Positions 1 through 9,100 of a DNA stretch of 12,817 bases are shown one piece after another. The stretch is taken from NCBI GenBank assembly GCA_040758525.1, contig JBFLVQ010000225.1, forward strand, positions 1-12,817, in the 5' to 3' direction. The stretch's first letter is position 1. Each line of letters begins with the position of its first letter. The notes under the pieces are model-generated. The model ran no database searches, was not told the origin of the DNA, and saw only the letters and a program-made list of their open reading frames with translations. Origin of the DNA: JBFLVQ01 sp040758525 (GTDB lineage Bacteria; Acidobacteriota; Blastocatellia; Chloracidobacteriales; JADJPF01). The position numbers and the translations under genes are program-made.

Positions 1-1
1 C

Positions 2-150
2 GAGCTGACATTAACAACTGCAGTAGTAAATGATGGATTAGCAATATCTTGGGAATATAATACAGATCTTTTTGATGATACTACCATCGCACGGCTGGGC
101 GGACATTTTCAGACACTTATAACAGAGATCATTGCTAATCCAAAGCAACG
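2..150 (+). other. C-terminal end of a condensation domain (C1)
   Basis: The frame reads WEYNTDLFDD followed by TIARLGGHFQTLI. This is the same closing element seen at the ends of the C domains near 7820 and 11210 (WEYSTSLFDETTIARM). The active site lies upstream of the window, so its subtype and donor cannot be judged. A short C-A linker containing LLWEWNNT follows. Confidence 0.9.
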
Positions 151-3100
151 TCTAACTAGCTTAGCGCTACTGACTGCAATGGAGCAGCAACAACTGTTAT
201 GGGAGTGGAATAATACCAGTAAAGACTTCCCTGATTTATATATTCATCAACTATTTGATAGGCAAGTAGCACATACACCAGACAGCATTGCGTTAGTGTT
301 TCAAGATCAACAATGGACCTATCAACAACTATCTCATTATGCCAATCAATTAGCAAATTACTTAAATAGATTGGGAGTGGGAGCGGAAACAAGCGTAGGC
401 ATCTGTATAGAACGTGGGCTGGAGATGGTAGGGGCAGTACTAGCAATCTTAAAAGCAGGTGGCACATATGTACCAATCGATCCTATGTTGCCAGCAGAAC
501 GAATAAATTTTGTGCTAGCAGATGCTCAAGTAGCCTTACTGTTAACTCAACAGTCTCTGATTGAGCGTATAGACCTGTGTACAACTAAAGCGATCTGTTT
601 AGATACAAATTTAACAGAGTTTGTTAATGAAAGTATAGAAGCTCCTATTAATAGAGTAAGTCCAGATAATCTTGCTTATATAATTTATACATCTGGTTCA
701 ACCGGTAAGCCTAAAGGCGTTAGTATTACTCAAAGAAATTATACCAGTTCATATTTAGCCTGGGAGCAAGCTTACCAATTACGTTCACTAACAAGCCATC
801 TACAGATGGCTAATATCTCATTTGATGTTTTTGCAGGAGATTTAGCACGAGCACTCTGCTCTGGAGGAAAGTTAGTTTTATGTCCACGTGAACTGCTTTT
901 ATCTCCAGAACAGCTTTATCAGCTTATCTGTCAACAAGGAGTAGATTGTGCAGAATTTATTCCTGCTGTGTTAAGAAATTTAGTTCAATACCTTTCTGAG
1001 ATTGGCGCACGACTCGATTTTATGCGTCTACTGATTGCTGGTTCAGAGAGTTGGTATATGAACGAATATGAGCAGATACGACAGCTTTGTGGATCAGATA
1101 CCAGACTTATCAATTCTTATGGTGTTACCGAAGCTGCCATTGATAGTTCATATTTCGAGCACACAGAAATAGTATTATCACCAGATCGAGCAGTACCTAT
1201 TGGCCATCCATTAATTAATACTCAACTCTATGTTTTAGACACTAATATGCAGGCTATGCCAATTGGTGTACCAGGAGAGTTACATATTGGTGGTAATGGA
1301 CTGGCACGTGGTTATTTTAATGATCCTCGATTGACAGCAGCACGATTCATTCCTAATCCTTTTACCTTAGAATTAGGAACAAGGCTTTACAAGACTGGTG
1401 ATAGAGCACGTTACTTGTCAGATGGCAACATAGAATTTCTTGGTCGCCTTGACCATCAAGTGAAGATACGTGGTTTCCGTATAGAGTTAGCAGAGATTGA
1501 AGCGGTACTTGCACAACATCCGGCTATTCAAGAAGTAGCTGTAGTGGTGCAGTCAGAGTCTAATGGTATAAGACGTTTGATAGCTTATCTTGTTACAGAT
1601 ACTGAGACGCCATCTATTGGTGAGTTACGCGCTTTCGCCAAACAACGACTACCAGAATATATGTTACCGGCAATTTTTATATTTTTGCCGGCCTTGCCAA
1701 GGACTCCCAATGGTAAGGTAGATCGACGAGCATTGCCTTTACCACAACAGGATAGATTCAATCTGGAAAAGGATTTTATTGCTCCACAGACTCCTGTGCA
1801 GCAGCAATTGGCACGAATTTGGATGGAGTTGTTGAGACTAGAAGTAGTTGGGATCTATGATAACTTCTTTGCCTTAGGTGGCGATTCGATATTGAGTATA
1901 CAGGTGGTAGCGCGTGCTCGTCAGGCTGGTCTAGCACTAACACCAAATCAGATTTTTGAATATCAGACAATAGCAGAACTGGCTGCTATCACTGGTCACA
2001 TACAGACTGTTGAAGCAGAGCAGGGATTAGTAACTGGTGAAGTAGTATTGACACCAATACAACGATGGTTTTGGGAGCAAGAGTTTGCTGAGCCTCATCA
2101 CTGGAATCTATCGATGTTGGTGGAAGTAGCCAGAGAATTAACTCCCATACTATTGCAACAGGCAATGGCAAAATTATTGATCCATCATGATGGGCTACGA
2201 TTACGTTTTCTGCGACAAAATCATTATTGGCAACAGTTCATTGTTGGTGTTGAAAATCCTCAACTTTTTCTAATAGATCTTTCTCAACTGACTCAAATTG
2301 ATCAAGAGATTGCTTTAAATAGAGCAGTGGCAGAGCTGCAGACAAAGCTTAACCTTAGCCAAGGACCGCTGATGCAGGTAACATTGTTTAATCTAGGCAC
2401 AGTAAACCTGCCACGTCTATCAATTATTATCCATCACTTGGCGGTTGATGGAATTTCTTGGCGAATTCTGCTCGAAGATCTCGCACTAGCTTGTCAACAG
2501 TTGCAACGTAGTGAGGTTATCAAACTACCAGCGAAAACCACTTCCTTCAAACGTTGGAGTGAACTGTTAAGAGAATATGCTCAATCATACACAGTACAAG
2601 CAGAATTAGACTATTGGTTAGCCGACTGTTGGCATGAAGTTGATGCTATTCCAGTAGATTATTGCAATGCTATTAATCTACAAGCAGCGGCACGTAATGT
2701 ATCTGTAGCATTGACAAAAGAAGAGACACGCGCGTTATTACAGAATGTGCCAGCAGTCTATCATACTCAGATCAATGATCTATTATTGACAGCACTGACA
2801 AAGGCTTTTTCTCACTGTATGGATGTACGTGCGTTGCTCATTGAATTGGAGGGTCATGGACGGGAAGAGATAATGGAAGGTGTGGATCTATCTCGTACTA
2901 TAGGCTGGTTTACCACAGCTTTTCCCGTACGATTAGTACTCAAGGAAGATGCTACACCAGCACAAGCAATAAAATCTATCAAAGAGCAATTACGTCGTAT
3001 TCCTAATCGTGGTTTAGGTTATGGCTTACTACGTTATTTGAGTGAGCAGACGGATATTGGGAAAAAGCTACAAGCCTTACCTCAACCACAAGTAAGTTTC

Positions 3101-6100
3101 AATTATTTAGGTCAATTCGATCAGACTTTTGCTGATCTTTCTCTGTTTAGACCATTGCCAGAATGGTTGGAATCATCTCGTAGTAGTAGTGGGAAACGTA
3201 GTCATCTGCTGGAGATTAATAGCAGCATAATTTCAGAACAACTACATATAGATTGGTGTTATAGCGAGGAATTTTATCGTTGTGAATCTATTGAAAGATT
3301 GGCAGAGAGGTTTTTATTTGAACTACGTTTACTTATTGCTCACTGTCAAACTGAAGAAGCAGGTGGTTATACTCCTTCCGATTTTCCATTGGCAAGATTA
3401 GATCAAGAGACAGTTGATCGATTAGTGGCAATGGATCGGCGTATAGAAGACATCTATCCACTTTCGCATACTCAGCAAGGAATACTTTTTCATAGTCTAC
3501 ACACACCAGAGTCTGGGGTTTATATTGGACAATTGAGTTTTATTTTACATGGAAACCTGAATATTTCAGCCTTTAAGCAGGCCTGGCAACAAGTGCTGGA
3601 ACGACATTCCATATTGCGTACAGCTTTTGTTTGGCAAAACCTGCTTACTCCTCTACAACTGGTGTATCGAGAAGTACTGCTTCCTCTAGAAGAGTTAGAT
3701 TGGCACAAGCTGTCTGTTGTTGAACAAGCTCAGCAATGGGAAGCTCTTCTTGTTACTGATCAACAGCGAGGCTTTGTATTATCCGAGTCACCATTGATAC
3801 GCCTAGTACTTATTCGGTTGACGTCAGACTCGTATCAATTCCTATGCAGCCATCACCATCTACTATTGGATGGATGGAGTACACCATTGTTACTCAAAGA
3901 GGTGTTTGCTTACTATGAAGCTTTTTGTCTAGATCAGCCATTACTATTAGAGCATGTTCGTCCGTATAGAGATTATATTTGCTGGGTTGAGCAGCAGGAT
4001 ATTACCAAAGCAGAAGGCTACTGGAAGAAAAAGCTCAGAGGTTTTACTACACCAACACAAATAGCAATTAGCTCTGTTAATAGAGATCTCTCAGGTGAAG
4101 AGAGAATAAATATATGGCGAGTAGAATTATCAGAAACAACGACTGAAGCTTTGCAATCCTTTGCACGACATCATCATTTAACATTAAGTGTATTGATACA
4201 ATCTGCCTGGGCCTTATTGCTAAGCTGTTATAGTGGCGAAAGAGATGTAATGTTTGGCAGTACAGTCTCTGGTCGCACAGCCGCTCTTGCTGGTATTGAA
4301 TCAATGATAGGACTATTTATTAATACACTGCCAATGCGTGTATTAGTAATACCAGACAAAACTTTGTTAGGGTTGTTGAATGGTATTCAAACTGAGCAGG
4401 TAGAGATGCGGCAATATGAATATAGTCCATTGGTAGAGATACAAGGGTGGAGCGAGGTACCGCGAGGCACAGCACTATTTGATAGTATACTAGTTTTCGA
4501 GAACTATCCATTAAACCCATCTGAGTTAAGGTTTGAACAAAATATAGCGATTACCGATATACGTTCTTTTGATAAGACTAACTATCCACTTACAGTAGTT
4601 GTTTTGCCTGGCACAAAGTTGTTGGTAGAAATCCTCTATGCTGATCATTTATTTGATCGTACAGTGGTAGAACGAATGCAGGGACATCTGCAAGTATTGT
4701 TAGAGAGTATTATTACACAACCAGAACAACGACTATCAGCAATCTCAATCCTAACAGAAGTTGAACGACAACAACTATTAATAGAATGGAATCAGACAGA
4801 GACAGTATATCCACAAGATAAATGTGTACATCAATTGTTTGAGCAACAAGTGATACGTACACCAGATGCGATCGCGGTAGTATTTAAAGATCAACAATTA
4901 AATTATCAAGAGCTAAATCAACGTTCCAATCAGCTAGCACATTATCTTTCTAGTTTAGGGGTAGGTCCAGAGACACCGGTAGGCATTTGTCTAGAACGCA
5001 GTGTCGAGATGGTAATAGGGATATTAGGAATAATGAAAGTAGGAGGAGCATATGTACCATTAGATGCTAGTTATCCTAGTGAGCGGCTAGCATTCATGAT
5101 TGAAGATGCTCAAATATCCTTTCTCTTAACTCAACATCATCTGCTAGAAAAACTACCAGAAAATAATGCTCATATAGTATGTCTAGATGCTGATTGGGAA
5201 GTAATAACAAGAGAGAGTAGTGAGAATTTTTTTTGCAGAGTTACTGCAGAGAACCTGGCATACATTACCTACACATCCGGCACAACAGGCCAACCTAAAG
5301 GAGTAGAGGTACGTCATCGAGGAATTCTTCGTCTGTTATTTGGTGTAGACTATGTTGCATTAGGTAGAGATAAAGTCTTCTTACAGATGGCTCGCCTTGC
5401 TTTTGATGCCTCAACATTCGAGATCTGGGGAGCATTATTACATGGAGGAGAATGTGTATTATTAGCAGATCAGATTCCTACAGCAAAGAGTCTAGGACAA
5501 GCTATCAACAAATATGGTGTTACAACACTCTGGTTAACAGCATCATTATTCAATAGTGTAATAGATGAGGATGCTGTTCAGTTAAATGGAGTAAAACAGC
5601 TATTAATAGGAGGAGAGGCATTATCGGTAGCGCATGTTCGTAAAGGGCTAGAGTTATTACCATCAACAGAGATCATTAATGGATATGGACCAACAGAAAG
5701 CACAACATTTACCTGCTGTTATCATATTAATGGATTGGTTACAGATCATATAAGGTCGATACCAATTGGTAGGCCGATAGGCAATACTCAAGTCTATATC
5801 TTAGATAAAAGGTTATTGCCTGTACCTGTAGGTATTGTAGGTGAATTATATATAGGTGGAGATGGTCTGGCGCGAGGATATCTAAATAGTCCAGAGCTTA
5901 CTGCAGAAAAATTTATCCCCAATCCATTTACTAATCATCCTGGAGCAAGGCTTTATGGAACAGGTGATCTTGCCATTTATCTTCCTGATACCAATATAGA
6001 GTTTGTAGGACGTAGCGATCAACAAGTAAAAGTGCGAGGATTTCGAATAGAGCTTGGTGAAATAGAGAGTGTGATAGCTCAACATCCAGCAGTGCGTGAG

Positions 6101-9100
6101 AGCATAGTATTAATGCGTGAAGACCAGCCTGGCAATAAACGCTTAATCGCTTATCTAGTATTAAAAGCAGAGACACTCATTACTAGTGCTCAACTACGCG
6201 AATACCTCAAACAGAGAATGCCAGACTATATGCTGCCATCAGGGTATGTAGTACTGGAGCAACTGCCATTAACAGCTAATGGTAAGATAGATAGACGAGC
6301 ATTACCAGCACCAGAGAGTGCTGAGCCAGCATTGCTAGAACAGATACCAGATAGTCCAATCGCAGAGATAGTAGCAGCAGTATGGGCAGAAGTATTAGCA
6401 GTAGAGCAGGTAGGAGCAGAGGATAACTTCTTTGAGTTAGGTGGACACTCACTGCTGGCAACACAAGTGACATCAAGGCTGAGCAGAATATTTCAAGTCG
6501 AGATATCAGTACGTAGACTGTTTGAATATAGCACAGTTAATCAGTTAGCTAAGCTGATAGAACAAGAGATAGGAATGGAGAAGCGATTAGCAGCTCCAGC
6601 AATAGTGAGAGTATCTCGCGAGCAGATATTGCCACTCTCCTATGCACAACGACGCTTATGGTTTTTGCAGCAGTTAGGCAATCAGGGCAGTGTCTACAAT
6701 ATGGCAGCAGCAGAGCGAATGAGTGGAGAGTTGAGTATTGAAGCATTAGTAGAAGCATTCAGTGAGATTGTTAGACGACACGAGACATTACGAACTACCT
6801 TTGAGACAGTAGCAGGAGAGCCAGTACAGATCATTAATGCAGCCCAGCCAGTTACCATTCCAATAGTAGATGTGAGCAAGTTGGCTATAGAGCAGCGAGA
6901 AGCAGTAGCAGCAGAGTTGGCAAATGCTGAAGGGCGAACAGTTTTTGATTTGAGTGAAGGTCCACTGTTGAGAGTGTGTCTAGTACGAATGCAAGAGTGC
7001 GAACACATACTGATAGTGACAATGCATCACATAGTAACGGATGGCTGGTCGGTAGGGATACTGATAAGAGAGTTAGGAGTGCTCTACGATGCTTATGTAG
7101 CAGGCAGAGCATCACCATTAGCAGAGTTGCCGATACAGTATGCCGATTATGCAGTATGGCAGCGAGAATGGTTACAAGCAGAGGTATTGAGCACGCAACT
7201 TGAGTACTGGCGCAGTCAGCTTAGTGTAGAAGCAACTAGATTGGCATTGCCGAGCGACCGACCAAGACCAGCCCAGCAGAGCTTTTGTGGTTCAACATAT
7301 GAATTTAGTATTTCAGCAAGCCTAAGTACACAGTTAAGGCAGGTAGCGAGGAGAGAAGGAGCAACACTGTTTATGGTGATGTTAGCAGGGTTGCAGACGC
7401 TACTGTATCGCTACAGCAATGAGAGTGAGATCAGCATAGGCACACCGATTGCTAATCGCAATCGAGCAGAGATAGAAGGGTTGATAGGATTTTTTGTCAA
7501 CACATTAGTGATGCGAAGTAGAGTAGCAGGAGGAGGAAGTTTTCGAGAGTTATTGAGGAGAGTGAGAGAGGTAGCATTAGGAGCATATGCACATCAAGAT
7601 TTACCATTTGAAAAGTTAGTAGAGGAACTGCAACCTAGCAGGGATCTCAGCCATTCACCATTCTTTCAAGTGATGCTTGTGTTGCAGAATGCACCTGTAT
7701 CGGTACTGAAATTATCTGATTTGACTTTAAGTTTATTACCTATTAACAATGATATAGCAAAATTTGATTTAACCCTCTTTATTGAAGAGAGCAGAGAGAA
7801 TTTAAGTGGAATATTGGAATACAACACAGATCTATTTGATAATGTAACTATCGAGCGAATGGCAACACATCTACAAGTACTGCTTAACGCAATAGTCAAT
7901 GATCCTACACAAAGAATTTACTCACTACATTTGTTGACATCGGCAGAACAAGATCAACTGTTAATAGAGTGGAATCAGACGGAAGCAGTATATCCACAAG
8001 GCAAATGCATACATCAGTTGTTTGAGGAACAGGTAATATATACACCAGATGCGATTGCAGTAGTCTATAAGCAAATAGAGTTAAGCTACCAAGAGTTAAA
8101 TCAACGTGCTAACCAACTAGCATATTACTTAAAGAGTTTAGGTGTAGGACCAGAAGTGTTAGTAGGAATCTGTGTAGAGCGAAGTCTGGAGATGGTGATA
8201 GGAATATTAGGGATAATGAAAGCAGGAGGAGCATATTTACCATTAGATCCAGCTTATCCTAAAGAACGATTAGCTTTTATGCTAACAGATGCTAAAGTTT
8301 TTATATTACTTACTCAAAGCTCTTTGATAAAGAGCCTGCCAGAGAATATTGGACAGATAGTGTGTCTGGATAGAGATCTATATGATATTACGTTAGAGAG
8401 TACTGAGAATCCAGATAGTAGGGTAGAAGCACAAGGTTTGTCTTATGTAATTTACACTTCTGGTTCAACAGGCAAACCTAAAGGAGTAATGATTGCTCAT
8501 CAGAGTGTTGTTAACTACCTTAATTGGTGCTGCCAAGTATACCAAGCCCAACAAGGCCAAGGAATACCTTTACACTCTTCGCTCAGCTTTGATTTGACAG
8601 TAACTAGTCTACTTTTACCTCTAGTAGTTGGCCAACGTATCGTGATAATCGCTGAAGAAGAAGGATTGGAAGGATTAAAAGAGGCGCTAAGCAAACATAG
8701 TGATTTCAGTTTAGTGAAATTAACACCAGCACACTTAGAGATACTCAATCAACAATTATTAGACACAGAGGCAATTGATTCTACTAGAGCGCTAGTAATA
8801 GGAGGAGAGGCATTATTAGCAGAGAGTTTAACCTATTGGCATAAACACTCGCCTCAGACACGTATTTTCAATGAATATGGGCCAACAGAGGCTACGGTAG
8901 GGTGCTCTGTTTATCAGGTAATGTCAGAAGGTAATAATTCCGGCGCAGTATCCATAGGACAACCAATAGCAAATACACAACTCTACATATTGGATCAGTA
9001 TCACCAAGCCGTGCCTGTTGGAGTAATAGGAGAGTTATATATTGGTGGGGTGGGACTAGCTCGTGGTTATCTTAATCGACCAGATTTAACAGCAGAGAAA

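Noticed and set aside
179..181. ATG at 179 as the start of the first synthetase gene
   Set aside because: The frame stays open to base 2 and encodes a recognisable C-domain end upstream, and no ribosome binding site precedes this ATG. It is an internal Met in the C-A linker.
4868..4875. GCGATCGC octamer, the HIP1 repeat abundant in many cyanobacteria
   Set aside because: I saw only one copy in 12.8 kb, within codons for Ala-Ile-Ala. This is too weak to assign a cyanobacterial host.
5931..6176. Minus-strand open frame whose start resembles that of another at 12510-12749
   Set aside because: Both are antisense shadows of the A-domain repeat. Their similarity is explained by the 198-bp near-identical block on the coding strand.
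7586..7614. 29-nt identity with 10976-11004 as evidence of recombination between C3 and C4
   Set aside because: It covers a strongly conserved C-domain motif (QDLPFEK), and flanking silent sites differ, so protein constraint plus chance is enough.
7690..7800. Drop in G+C after the C3 core as a possible transfer boundary
   Set aside because: The equivalent part of C4 (about 11100-11160) is also AT-rich, so it follows the domain's sequence rather than a foreign insert.
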